From: Viridothelium virens
Lineage: Eukaryota > Ascomycota > Dothideomycetes > Trypetheliales > Trypetheliaceae
Reading direction: 5' to 3'
Length of the DNA stretch: 64,000 bases
Assembly (NCBI GenBank): GCA_010094025.1
Contig: ML991827.1
Span: 124,001 to 188,000 of the forward strand
How positions within the stretch are numbered: position 1 is the stretch's first letter; each line of letters starts with the position of its first letter. A program made the position numbers and the translations under genes. Under the pieces are notes generated by a model. That model saw only the letters and a program-made list of their open reading frames with translations. It searched no databases and had not been told where the DNA came from. Shown here piece after piece: positions 33,849-44,282 of the stretch.

Positions 33849-34841
33849 CTATGTCATTGCCTCAGTCTCCCCACCCGGAATTTTCATACCGTGCATACCC
33901 CTATATTTCTTCCACATCGGCACCGGTTCTTCCCAACCTTCTAACACATTCTCCCTACCCGTCACCTCAAAAATTTCAATCTTCAACGGTCGACATACGT
34001 CCCTCATATCTCCGCCTTCCCCTTCTCCCCATGCCCACTTACTCAAGTCTCCCCCGGGGCAGGTACTCAACGCACACAACAGATCCATCTCCGCAAAGAA
34101 CTCAATGAAATCCCCTTTTCGCGCCGGACTCGCCTCCATAAAATACCTCCCTTGCTCATCCAGCCCCGTCACTTGAAACACATTCAACACATCATGCACA
34201 TCCCTCTCCTCCAACCCCCACTCCCGCACCGCCCTCACCAGATTCGAATGACACTGGAAATCATAACCCCCGACTCCAGCCTCCGCACCCGTTAACAACG
34301 CGTTCACATAAGGATCACACCTCGTCCCCAACAAATCGTGACACCGCCCACCCCACCTACTCCTCCCATCTCTCCCCAACTTCGCTCCCACCCCTCCGGT
34401 ACTCGCCCCTCCTCCCTCCCCCTCGTCCTCTCCTCCCCCAGCCGCAACCCGATCCCCGATACTGTCACCCACAACCGTCACCATCGGCCGTAGATACGGC
34501 AGACAGCTCCACAGCCGATTCCACTTCCCGATGTGGCTGGCATGCAGCTGGCGGGTGCGGCTTGCCCAGAAACGTTCGCGCGGGTTGTCCAGCGACCAGA
34601 GGTTTAGATCGCCGACTTGGGGACCCTCTGGTGTCGAGATGCGGAGAATGGTGGTGCGGGGCACGGCGAAGGCGAGGCCGGAGCGCGGGGCTAGGAGGTG
34701 CGAGGTCAGCAGGCGGCGGGGGGCGGAGGCGAGGCGGTTGTAGAGGGGGATGTTGGCGGGGAGGGGGGAGGAGGGGTGGGCTTGGTAGGTGGGTTGGGGG
34801 CGGATTTCTGTTGATGATAGTAGTGGTGGCTCTTGTGCCAT
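33849..34841 (-). CDS. DUF1989 / urea carboxylase-associated family protein
   Basis: Single-exon 330-aa protein starting at the ATG at 34841. Family features are FAVPRTTILRISTPEGPQVG, DLNLWSLDNPRERFWASRT, RCHDLLGTRCDPY, CHSNLVRAVREWGL, VHDVLNVFQVTGLDEQGRYF and KGDFIEFFAEMDLLCALSTC. DUF1989 proteins are linked to urea or amidine metabolism in bacteria and have a cupin-like fold; the fungal role is unknown. A Gly/Glu-rich insertion (AAGGGEDEGEGGGASTGG) near residue 135 is not typical. Base use is skewed: the 5' part of the coding strand is C-rich, the 3' part G-rich. Neighbours are unrelated, and a metabolic link is not supported. Confidence 0.85.
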   Translation of the reverse strand: MAQEPPLLSSTEIRPQPTYQAHPSSPLPANIPLYNRLASAPRRLLTSHLLAPRSGLAFAVPRTTILRISTPEGPQVGDLNLWSLDNPRERFWASRTRQLHASHIGKWNRLWSCLPYLRPMVTVVGDSIGDRVAAGGGEDEGEGGGASTGGVGAKLGRDGRSRWGGRCHDLLGTRCDPYVNALLTGAEAGVGGYDFQCHSNLVRAVREWGLEERDVHDVLNVFQVTGLDEQGRYFMEASPARKGDFIEFFAEMDLLCALSTCPGGDLSKWAWGEGEGGDMRDVCRPLKIEIFEVTGRENVLEGWEEPVPMWKKYRGMHGMKIPGGETEAMT

Positions 34842-35236
34842 GGAGGAAGTTAGTCGTAGTGAGAAATATTCTGATTAATGGGAATTGGTATGCGAGTTGA
34901 GCAACTGGAGAAGTCCTTATATGATGGAGACATTGCGTCATACTGCGGGGCAATTGCTTTGTTCAAGGAAGGTTGGTCATGATTTCAGAGGTTAAGCTAC
35001 ATGTTAATTTATGCTAATCATGGGGTATCTGCCGATGTTTAAGACTTGTGCTCCGCTCTTTCGCCCATCGGCTCTACTGTTTCCATAAGGTAGTCTTGAG
35101 ATCCGAGACTTAGGGTGGTATCTTAAGTGGCCAAGCCCAGTGCAGATAAACAAACTCCAATGGACGGAGTGTGGAGATATTGAGACGACCGCTGACTAGG
35201 TCCGCAAGCCTCTCAATCACCATTCAAGTAACTGGA
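34842..35236. other. Intergenic
   Basis: Promoter of the DUF1989 gene and 3' flank of the SRA-YDG gene. No other feature recognised. Confidence 0.45.
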
Positions 35237-36928
35237 TCAAGAAGGACTTCGAGATGATCGTTCGGCCGCGCGACTTTCTGGTGACGTCCTACGCTTCGTA
35301 ATGTGTGTAGAATATAAAGCATTGATAGCCTGCAATTGCCCAGACGTCATTTGACCGAATTTTCTACCAATTTCAACAGCGGCGTTCCGTGGAGGTCGTT
35401 CAGATTCTGGAGTAGACCTTGCTTCAGAGGCAGTATCTTGTGAGTCTAGCTCTACTTCATCCTCCGATCCGTCATACAAACGCCTCACTCGTTGCTTATT
35501 CTCGCACGCGGCACCATCCTTAGAACCATTTGTATCCAACGCGACTCTGGATACTGTCTTCGGCGATTTGGACGGTATGGTAAACAAGTCAGCTGTGGGG
35601 GATGACAGTTCCAATTCCGATAGCTTGGGCAGCTCTGGTTGTCCAAGGATTTTCATGCTTTTGTTGTCTGTCATTGGTACTTTCATTCTTGCATTCGTGT
35701 CCTCCTGCAAGGATTGATCTGAAGCTTGACCTGATGAAGCGTCATCATAAACGTCAGATGATTGTACGGCTCTCGGTCGCTGCCGAGCATTCTTGTGGTC
35801 TCCTTCGCGCCAAGTTTCACGAAGGCGTCTATACTCAGCATAATCTTCCCTCTCGTCGGCCCATGGGTGAAGCAGGACCTCTTCCATCGGCCTCTGATCG
35901 GGCATCCGGGTAAGGTAGATGTCGTACACAAATTGTCCATTTTGCATTTTGATGAACCAGCGGGTAACTTTATGGCTAGTATAATCAGCGAATGTCTCCC
36001 TATTGATATAGCTCCACCATCACTTACAGGCCATCGTAGCGGATACCAACCTTGGGTGCCCAGGGAGAGTGAAGAGTATGTGTGCGAAGGATACGGATAG
36101 GGTATCTTGAGTTGGCATCGGCAGCTGTCAGGCGGTATTTGCCTTTGTCGCCGGGTTTGGTATGAAACCAGAAGCTGTTCGGATCATCGCTATTGAACTC
36201 ATCTGAACCGGCAAGAACGATAGCATAGGCACCGCCTTCATTGTAGACGATTCCTCCATAGTGGCCGACATCGTTTATGATGCCGGCCTGGAAGGCAAAG
36301 GATTGATTAATCCACCATCTACGTAGTCATGAGTCAACGATTTGGCGTGTCGTCATAAGGATCAACTTACTGTCCTGGCGTGAAGGAGAGATGCCCATGC
36401 TCCATCGGTTGCTCTTCAAGTATGTCCGGAGCTCCACGTCGAGTTCTCTGCTCCTTTTTCCACTGCCGGACCGTTTCCTAGATATTCATTAAGCCAACCC
36501 CTACTAAAGCCGAGACGCGCATGTACCTCATGTGTGAAGTAACCTGGCTTCATGACATGCCATAGGCGCCCACCCTCTCCATACAATATCAATTGTACGT
36601 CGTTGAGTGGACCCCACAACTGCTCCCAGATAACAATTATGTCATCACACAGGTCAATAAGCCGTCCCGGCCATCTTGTAGCCTTACGAGCTATGATCTG
36701 TATCGCGCGGTGGATGCGAGAATATCGCAAGACTGGAAGGGAGATGCCAATATTGCTGGGATTTAAGGCGAAAGCCGTGAACGCGTCGTGTAATATGAGC
36801 ACATCATCGGGCTTGAGTGCCTGAGGGCCTTCGCGTGCAACCTGAGGATCAAGCTCATCGCGTATCCAGCGAGCCATGTACTTCAGTTCATCAGGACCAA
36901 AGACCCTGGTTGCAAAGCCCGGAGGCAT
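35237..36928 (-). CDS. SRA-YDG domain protein
   Basis: Four coding exons: 36928-36527, 36477-36371, 36318-36028 and 35975-35237, total 1539 nt and 512 aa. Residues ~165-300 form an SRA (SAD/YDG) fold: FQAGIINDVGHYGGIVYNEG, AYAIVLAGSDEFNSDDP, YPIRILRTHTLHSPWAPK, then the hallmark RYDGLHKVTRW and FVYDIYLTR. SRA domains flip out and read methylated cytosine, as in UHRF1 and plant KYP. The N-terminal ~160 residues are helical and unassigned. The C-terminus is acidic and disordered, ending Arg/Ser-rich. No RING or SET domain is encoded. A 5'-UTR intron (36935-37001, GTAAGT...CCAG) is likely, so the ATG is 36928 rather than the longer non-ATG frame to 36988. Confidence 0.8.
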
Positions 36929-36934
36929 GTTCGG

Positions 36935-37001
36935 CTGGCAGTCGACAAGAAACCGATTTGAGGCAGATTGCTTGACGTACACAACCAAACAGAAGACTTA
37001 C
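36935..37001 (-). other. Probable 5'-UTR intron of the SRA-YDG gene
   Basis: On the minus strand GTAAGT follows TTTGACAC, and the CTGCCAG acceptor lies six bases before the ATG. No upstream ATG in frame was seen, which supports the MPPGF start. Confidence 0.5.
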
Positions 37002-37752
37002 GTGTCAAAGAGGACTTCCTGGTAAACGAGTTGGAGTGGTGAGATTAAGAGTGCGGGGTGGGAAAAATGGAGGTGAAGAGGTGACTCGTGCCTTCTTCAA
37101 ATGGTTCACAAAGTGAGGAAGTAGCTGCAAGCTCAACACTCAACCCACTCTTCCTGTACCTTCCCCTCGGGGCCATGCCAATCATTCATCACATCTCCTT
37201 GCAATTTCGAGATTGCTTTGCACAAAAGCCATCATCATGAGAGCTTAGTACCTACCCTGCACTTACGAAAGGGGATAGGAAAGACATCATCGAAAGCACA
37301 GAACAATGCCAGCATTGAGTAGCAATCGCTTGGCAGGAACCCCAACCACATCTTTCAAGATGAGAGAAATGGGCTCAAAATTTCAAAGAGTGCATTCGGG
37401 ACGTATTCCTGTTGTACGCCTTAAGTTTTAAGACAAATGAAATCACATGTCTGGGTTGCGCCGGCCGTTCACACACCCTTAGGCTGAGATGAGGGACCTC
37501 TGAGCTGCAAAGCTTATCGACACCTACATTGAGTTTCTTGCTTTAGATGATAGCTACCGTACTGAAACAGTTGTAGAAAGTCAGATGAGGTAGATTGTGT
37601 AGATTGGGGAAGTGACGAAAACGACTCCGTGCTATTTACAAACGGCGAGATCCCTCGGCTGACTACGCCGCCGAGCTTTGCCTGACTCCACCTGGCGACA
37701 TCGCATCCACGGGCGAACTGCTCCAAATCCATTGCCATGACCCTGTTCCAAC
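36989..37752. promoter_or_regulatory. Divergent promoter region, SRA-YDG and LCHN genes
   Basis: About 750 bp between divergent starts. Apart from the putative 5'-UTR exon of the SRA-YDG gene nothing is coding. Minus-strand frames here are shadows of the LCHN first exon. Confidence 0.45.
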
Positions 37753-39962
37753 ATGTCAAAGAAGAGCTCAGCTGGAGAAGATGGCCCAAATATTTCTGGA
37801 AATGATGTGGAACGTTTACCGCCGTTAGCTGCAGCTTTTCTAATCCTCTTCGACCTCAAAGTGGGGTGAGTACCGATTTATCTAAGTCCAGACGAACTAC
37901 AAAATAGCCAGAAGACTAATGCTCGCGCAGTTATTCGATTGCGTGGAAACGGTCCTTATCAGACAGTGTGTCTCTCGATGTCCTCGATCCCCGAAGCTGC
38001 CTCCCACTAATGTGAGATAGTTGAGCTGGACGGTGCGGTGGAATACAAGTCGCTCCCTTCCGGTCTGCATAACGTGAAGGAAGATTTGATGTGGGGAGAT
38101 CCGTCGCCCCCAGCAAGCTCTTGCTAATCTGAAATGGCAGCTACTTTACACATGGAGACTATGCGGGTATCAGCGCCTTTGTGAGCGGAGTAGCTGCTGA
38201 ATCTGAGCGCAATGCGCGTCTCGTTGCCGTTGGGATACTTGTCCCTTTGAGTTCCGGGAGACTTGGACAGAGCTGGCTCCACACTCATCATCTTCAGGAT
38301 CTGGCAGCGTAAGACGTCATGTCTGAAGTTGAAAGAAACACTTGCTGACATGCACCTTCTAGTCGAATCGCGAAGGATACTACAGATACAAATCCTCTTG
38401 AAGACTATTGGAACAAATACCGTAGCGATGGCACACCTTCGGGCGTGGATACGCGTAGAGAGTCTCTCGGTCCGACAGCCTTCTCAAATGGCAGTCCATC
38501 TCATAGGAGATCCCGCGCCTTTTCCACGGCAGCCGGTCTTCTCCCAGCAGAGCAATCCCTTCATCCATCCCATCCTGCACGATCCATGCTGCGGTTTCTC
38601 GATACCTTTGGTCCTCTCTCCTTTCCTCTGTACCGCGCAGCTCTTCTCCGAAAACGAATACTGATCATTGCCGAACCGCCGGTTCGTGAATCCTGTAACT
38701 TCGTCTACGATCTCTCCATCATCTCCACAATACCTTCCTCTGCCGCTGACATACTCATCTCCGATTCCCACATCAAAGATCCCCCTCTACGCTTCCGTGC
38801 CTTATTTTCTGTTGGCATACACGATATCCCCCAGCTCTCGGCAACGGCAACACCGCCAGCACAACAGCAAGGCTGGGTGGCGTGCTCAACGGACGAAGTC
38901 CTCGCCATGAAAACTCAACTATACGACCTGGTCGTCGAACTACCCCCAGGCTACGCCTCGACCTCCAAGACAGAAGGCCGCCCCAAGCGCTGGCCTAAGA
39001 TCACGACCTCGACCCAAAACCCCCTCAAAGCCACCCAACGCGATCTCCGCCGCTACAGCACCCTCCGGCAAGACCTCCACGCCCTCACCAACCCCTCTAT
39101 CCCAACTCCAAACCGCTCCCCCCGCACTCCCCGCAAAACCCCCGACCGTGACCCAGACCCCAGCTCCTCAGGAGCCGCAGACTCAGGTGACGCCACCACA
39201 GACACCGACCCGCTCCTCTCCTCACAATCCAACGACTCCGCAACGCCGCAACCAGAAGACGACAGCACCAACAACGACGACAACCAAGACGCCGACCCCT
39301 CCCCCATCACCGAGCCCAAGACCTGGTCCGCCCTCGCCTACTCCTCCTTCCTCTGGTGGGCCTCCGCCGGCGAGCGCGACCCCGCGTCCCCTTCCGACCA
39401 AGACGACGAAGAAGCCGCCGACCGCGCCCTCTTCTCCGTCTCGGTGGCGTCGCTCGCGCCGTCGCCGTCGCCGGCGCGTGACGCGAGGAGGGGGAGCGTG
39501 CGGTCGAGACCGAGGTCAGGCGTATATGCCGCCGGAGGGGGTGGCAGGGAGATGGCGGTCATGGCGTATTTCCAAGGGTGGACGGCTGGGTTGGTGGAGG
39601 GGTTGGTGGGGGTGGTGGAGCGAGAGACTGGGGGGGGGGGGGTGAGAGAGGGGGCAGATGGCGTGGGAGTGGGGATGGAGCGCGAGAGCGAGGAGGAGGT
39701 GGGGCAAGAGGGGAATGGAGAAGCTGGTGGAGAGAGGGATGGAGATGGAGACCAAGATCAAGATGGGGATGGCGAGGGCGAGGTGCAAGAAGAGGATTTA
39801 GAGCCTGTCTTAGTCACTGCGGATGATTTGGCGAAACTGGGGTTGGACAGCTGGAGCGCGTCGGATAAGGCGTTTGTAGAGGAAGCGATGCGGTTATGGT
39901 TTGGACGGGAGGCGGACGTTAAGACGAGCGGCGTGGAGTGTTGTGGGGTGAGGATACTGTAA
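37753..39962 (+). CDS. LCHN / DUF4484 (DENN-related) protein
   Basis: Five exons, 37753-37865, 37931-37965, 38021-38090, 38141-38308 and 38363-39962, total 1986 nt and 661 aa. The joined N-terminus reads LPPLAAAFLILFDLKVG, YSIAWKRSL, VEYKSLPSGLHNV, YFTHGDYAGISAF and RLVAVGILVPLSSGRLGQSW, the opening of the uDENN-like DUF4484/LCHN family. RAALLRKRILIIAEPPV and the C-terminal LTADDLxxLGLDxWS-like VTADDLAKLGLDSWSASD are also typical. Yeast relatives (Anr2, Avl9-like) act in late secretory traffic, probably as Rab regulators (family knowledge). The intron-3 donor (GTGGGG at 38091) is weak. The middle (~230-330) is low-complexity Pro/Thr/Asp-rich. A run of 13 G at 39630-39642 lies inside the reading frame. 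Confidence 0.85.
39630..39642 (+). repeat. G13 homopolymer inside coding sequence
   Basis: Thirteen consecutive G code for a Gly run (TGGGGVR) in the LCHN gene. Such runs slip in replication and sequencing, so the downstream frame depends on the count. The family C-terminus is still in frame as given. Confidence 0.8.
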
Positions 39963-40060
39963 GAGGAGAAAAGTTGGGGCGAGTATCGAAGAGCTAGCAT
40001 TGCATGGAGTAATGCTCTGGAATTGCGGAGGACTGTTGATACCTTCGAGTCTATACTGGC

Positions 40061-40515
40061 CTACAATCGACTAGCAAAACCACCAATAGGATGCATCGCA
40101 ACGACCTGTAGCGGCTTCACCAGCAGATCTTCACTTTGAATCGCCTTCCCGAGCCTCTTGTAGATGTCCGAGCTCGCATGCTTTTCCAGTCCGGCTTTGC
40201 CCGTATATCTTCAAAGGATAACGTTAGTACTGTTGCTACTCGTCCCTTAGCGGACCTTTCGGCCGTATGTCTACTGACGTTTCAATTACAACGAACTCGG
40301 GCGTATCCTTCTTGATCTGTCGGTGCACCTGGTATCTGAGTGTATCAGGCTCATTCTCCTTCGCATGAGCGGAAACTTCCAAGAGGAGCTGCTCCACCTG
40401 AAATTTTGTCCGTGTCAACATTGGATAGATTAATGACCCATGCTTCCTATCAACATACCCTAGCCTGTTTCCTTGGTTTCGGACTGATAATTGCAACCAC
40501 TTCGAGGTTCGGCAT
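40061..40515 (-). CDS. Small antibiotic-biosynthesis-monooxygenase (ABM) fold protein
   Basis: Three exons, 40515-40459, 40397-40279 and 40208-40061, total 324 nt and 107 aa. The sequence has the dimeric alpha-beta barrel pattern: MPNLEVVAIISPKPRKQARV, EQLLLEVSAHAKENEPDTL, YQVHRQIKKDTPEFVVIETY, the central helix GKAGLEKHASSDIYKRL and the end VKPLQVVAMHPIGGFASRL. ABM proteins include small cofactor-free monooxygenases and heme- or quinone-modifying enzymes, plus many unassigned stress proteins; substrate cannot be told. Introns are 61 and 70 nt. The start is the ATG just before PNLEVVAI. It reads away from the GNAT gene. Confidence 0.82.
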
Positions 40516-41236
40516 ACTGACAGGATCGTTTTGCGCAAGCTTCTTATGGGACGGAAGTATCAAAAAGGCAAAAGTCGGAGAAGACGCCACTACGCAAATT
40601 TTCCGTATGTCTGGTTATTAGGGGGTAAATTTGTGAGAATTGCACAGAGGACTCGAAACTGCCCATTTGCAAGGACCTCGGCAAAAATCCCCTCAAGACG
40701 CCAATATCGTGTACTCCTTACCGCGGTCGGGGAGTTCCTCAACCGGTAATAAATACAATGTTATTTCAATCTTGCTGTGATGGCCATGTTTGCCCATGTT
40801 AATGCCGCTTTAACATGGGCCAACATGGTCATAGCAGCAAGATTGAAATAACATTGTATTTATTACCAGTCGAAACCCACCCCTCTCTCCGCCGTGAGCT
40901 AGTTACGAAGAGAACCATCGGCTTAAGGGTCGCGCCCCTTCGCCCTAAAGCCACGGGAAGCGATGAGACATTCGTGATAGCCAGGTTGTCTTAAAAATGA
41001 CGTCCTAGTGCAGACGGATAAGCCCCGCTGCACTATTTTAGAGTCTTCCTTGGCGAAGGGATTGACAGAAGCACGAGAGGACAACATTCGGTAGACACAA
41101 AATTCGGCTTGACTCATTGCGGCGTGGCATCTGTCAATGAGTCAACAGCCACGAAGACTAAGCATTTAAGGAGATTGAAGTTGGTCGAGGATCACGATCA
41201 AGATCCTCCCGTCCGAAATCAAGACAGTTTATCAAA
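40516..41236. promoter_or_regulatory. Divergent intergenic region with a long palindrome
   Basis: Between the divergent ABM and GNAT genes. Contains the 123-bp inverted repeat at 40745-40867. No gene seen. Confidence 0.5.
40745..40867. repeat. 123-bp near-perfect palindrome (fold-back element)
   Basis: The left arm begins GGTAATAAATACAATGTTAT and the right arm ends with its reverse complement. The outer ~33 bases of each arm are exact; the inner arms (CCATGTT, GCCCATGTTAA) match with a few mismatches around a 7-base loop TGCCGCT. As RNA or single-stranded DNA it would form a hairpin of about 58 bp. A small fold-back transposon or a hairpin-RNA source are both possible. Confidence 0.85.
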
Positions 41237-42060
41237 ATGCATATCAGACCAACAGCCAGTGCAGATATATATGATGTTAGCATACTGGCCGACTTAGCGT
41301 TCCAGGATGAGGAATTCTGGCGATGGCTGACGCCCGGGATGTACAATTATCCAAATGATCGCACCCGGTTCTATCGCCTTCGGACGCGCGGAAGAGCGGT
41401 AACGAAGGGAGGATGCATCTCCCTGGTGGCCGTGACGGACGACAGTGATCCTGAATGGAGTGGTAGGGAGGAGATAGTTGGATATGCATTCTGGAAGCGT
41501 CAAGGTACAAGCGAGCAAGCGAAGAAGTGGCAGAAGGAACCGTGGGGCAGCAGTACGTCTGCCTTGTTTGTACGCGTGATCAAGATGGATCGCTGATCGA
41601 AAAAGCAGTTCTTGAACGTAACCTGCTATGGGTTGAGCTACAATATGAAAGGCTTATCAACCGAGCTGTAGACTTTAAGAGATGGGATAACATGATTACA
41701 GCGTTCGGGTCCCTGCAGAGTCAGACCGACTTTCCAGAGCAGTGGCACTGTACCGTCCTCGGCGTTTCACCTAAATACCGGAGACGTGGCATAGGATCGC
41801 TCTTGTTGAATTGGGGCTTAGAAAAGGCTCGAGAAGAGGGTGTTCCCGCAGTGCTGGAAGCGACACCTGCCGGCGTGGCGCTGTATGAGAAAACCGGATT
41901 CAAGCCCGTCCTAGAGGTCGGGCCCGAAGACACGCCGGAGTATTTCTTGACTATCATGATCTGGGAGCCCGAAGAGCTGCAAGGGCAGTGGCTGACGGAG
42001 GAAGCGATACAGCGGTCTCGAGATCGGCTACGGGAAGCTCCGGTGGTGATCAGAACCTGA
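41237..42060 (+). CDS. GNAT-family N-acetyltransferase
   Basis: Two exons, 41237-41552 and 41609-42060, total 768 nt and 255 aa, separated by a 56-nt GTACGT...GCAG intron. The first exon begins MHIRPTASADIYDVSILAD, the classical GNAT beta1-alpha1 opening, and includes IVGYAFWKR (beta4-like). The second carries the acetyl-CoA motif A: LGVSPKYRRRGIGSLLLNWG (RxxGxG/A pyrophosphate loop), then ALYEKTGFKPV (motif B, with the usual YEKxGF). Fungal proteins of this type are often annotated as Puromycin- or Gcn5-like acetyltransferases of unknown substrate. Cytosolic. Assignment of family is firm, substrate is not. Confidence 0.88.
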
Positions 42061-42627
42061 AAGAAATTGATGAAACCTGAGTCAGATGATGGCGTACACA
42101 TGCAAGTAGCCTTGAAGGTTTCACCGTCTCCAGGTCCGCCGAAGCGAGGATGCAGAGGGACGAGAGAGTAATTTACGACAGGATAGCAGACCAGCTAGTT
42201 AGGTTATGAATCCTTACTGAAATAGGTAGATTAAGCCATCCGCAAAGGACGGGCCGGGCCATGCCATAATATCCCAAGCACCCACGGCACCCAAGGTGAG
42301 GGAATCCCACGGTTCCAGCCTTCCTTAGCTTCTTGCTAGGGCTGATCATTCTTTCTCTCCCGGTCCCTCAGACCACTTTGCCTGCCCACGCCTGCCCACG
42401 CCTGCCCCACATGCAAGGTTGACTTGACGGCCTTGACTGGGGGCACAACACGAAAAGATGCCGATATGAATTGCGTGCCAAAACCGAGCCTTACCCTCCA
42501 CTGGGCCTACCATGACTGCTCTTATCAGCTCACATAATTGACTGCATCCTCTTGCTCTTCTTCTTGTACCGAGTACTTCTCTTGACCAGGACCTGAATTC
42601 TCTTCGTCAGCCTCGTCGCTTGTGAAG
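42061..42627. other. Intergenic; pyrG promoter
   Basis: No gene. The repeated word GCCTGCCCACGCCTGCCCAC near 42380-42405 and a CT-rich stretch near 42540-42600 precede the OMP decarboxylase start. Confidence 0.45.
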
Positions 42628-43893
42628 ATGGCGTCCTCTTCGAAACATCCGACCAGGAATCAACCCTACGAGAACCGTTCCAATCTAAACGACACGAATC
42701 CCTTGACTGCTTACCTCTTCCGTTTGATGGTCATAAAGCGAAGCAATCTCTGCGTCTCCGCCGACGTGACCACGACGAACCAACTCCTCGAGCTCGCCGA
42801 AGAAGTAGGCGACTCCATCGTCCTCCTCAAGACCCACGCCGACATCATCTCCGATTTCGCCGAGCGCACCATCAGAGGCCTGCGTGACATCGCAGCCCGC
42901 AAGCACTTCATCGTCTTCGAAGACCGCAAATTCGGCGACATCGGCAGCACCGTCCAGAAACAATATGTCGGCGGGCCCCTCTCCATCGTCCGCTGGGCCC
43001 CCATCGTCAACGCCCACATCTTCCCCGGCCCAGCCATCATCACCGCGTTGAAGGAAGCCGCGGAGCACGCCCTCTCCGGCTACAACGCCGCCGTCTCCAC
43101 CGAGATCTCCGCCGACGAGCTCGAAGCCCACAACTACCCGCACGACTCACCCATCGCCTCCGCCTCCTCCTCCTCATCCTCCGACCCCCACAGCGCCAAC
43201 ACCGGCTACCCGGGCGCCGCCACCAGCAGCAGCACCGCCAGCGCCAGCACCGCCGCCCCTGCGCGTCCCACGCCGAACCGCGTCCCGAGCGAGAACGTGG
43301 TGGATTCGGACGACGGCTCCGAGGGTGCCATCACGGCGCAGCACCGCAAGCCGAGCATCATCTCCGTCTCGTCGAGCATCACGACGCGCTACGAGCACAT
43401 CGCGCCACCCCCTTCCCCCGGGCCCAAGATCCCGTTGCGGCATCAGGGTGAGTCTGTGAGCTCGGCGATTGAGCGGCTGGGTTCGCCGCCGTTAGGGCGT
43501 GCACTGCTGCTTTTGGCGCAGATGAGTAGCGAGGGCAATTTGTTGACGGGGGAGTATACGCAGCGGTGTGCGCAGATGGCGAGGGGCCATCGGGAGTTTG
43601 TGATGGGGTTTATAGCGCAGGAGAGCTTGAATAGGGAGCCGGCGGATAATTTTATTACGTTGACGCCTGGGGTGAGTTTGGTGGGAAAGGGGGATGGGTT
43701 GGGGCAGCAGTACAATGGACCCGACAAGGTGATCAAGGATGCGGGGAGCGATGTTATCATTGTGGGGAGAGGAATTTTGATCGCGGAAGATAGGGCGGAA
43801 GAGGCGGAGAAGTATCGTGCGGCGGGCTGGAGGGCTTATGAGGAGAGGGTAGGGTTGAGAAAGGTTGGTGGGAGATTGAGAGATGGAAGTTGA
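42628..43893 (+). CDS. pyrG: Orotidine-5'-phosphate decarboxylase
   Basis: A single 1266-nt frame, 421 aa, catalysing the last step of UMP synthesis. The signature FEDRKFGDIGSTVQKQY (Asp/Lys catalytic set) lies near residue 97, preceded by NLCVSADVTTTNQLLELAEE and VLLKTHADII. The C-terminal half has LLLLAQMSSEGNL, GFIAQ, FITLTPGVSL, GDGLGQQYNGPDKVI and SDVIIVGRGI. Between residues ~170 and ~275 is a Ser/Ala/Pro-rich low-complexity insertion absent from the ~280-aa yeast and Aspergillus enzymes; Neurospora-type enzymes also carry an insertion here. The frame extends to a GTG at 42622, but the ATG at 42628 is used. Coding strand is C-rich before ~43440 and G-rich after. Confidence 0.96.
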   Translation: MASSSKHPTRNQPYENRSNLNDTNPLTAYLFRLMVIKRSNLCVSADVTTTNQLLELAEEVGDSIVLLKTHADIISDFAERTIRGLRDIAARKHFIVFEDRKFGDIGSTVQKQYVGGPLSIVRWAPIVNAHIFPGPAIITALKEAAEHALSGYNAAVSTEISADELEAHNYPHDSPIASASSSSSSDPHSANTGYPGAATSSSTASASTAAPARPTPNRVPSENVVDSDDGSEGAITAQHRKPSIISVSSSITTRYEHIAPPPSPGPKIPLRHQGESVSSAIERLGSPPLGRALLLLAQMSSEGNLLTGEYTQRCAQMARGHREFVMGFIAQESLNREPADNFITLTPGVSLVGKGDGLGQQYNGPDKVIKDAGSDVIIVGRGILIAEDRAEEAEKYRAAGWRAYEERVGLRKVGGRLRDGS

Positions 43894-44282
43894 ATGAACG
43901 ACCGGCATGCCCATGGACATTGAAACAACAGAACAAGAGGTGGAAATTGGGAGGAGCCAGAGGTCAAGAGGAGCAATGGAGCATAGAATGCGTGGCGGAG
44001 GAAACAGGGGCTCGATGCTAAACAATCATCGACAATGGGGGGTTTCAGGGCGGCTTCGACCCAATAATCTCCGATTTGTTGAGTGGCCTTTCTATCTCAC
44101 CACGGAGTATTGACAGGTCACAGATCTCATAACTCTCATCTCTTACGATCAGACCCGGCGTCATCAATCGCTTCAAGATAGCCAATACCCATGAACTCCA
44201 TAAGAGTTTCAGTCTTTCTTATCCACACTGCTTCGCACTAGACAAATATTCCTGGCTTGCAACTGCTCCTGTTGGAAGCCTC
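43894..44282. other. Intergenic between convergent genes
   Basis: 3' flanks of pyrG and the permease gene. No other feature seen. Confidence 0.45.

Noticed and set aside
36929-36988. Twenty-codon N-terminal extension of the SRA-YDG protein
   Set aside because: It opens with TTG and lies within a likely 5'-UTR intron; the MPPGF start is preferred.
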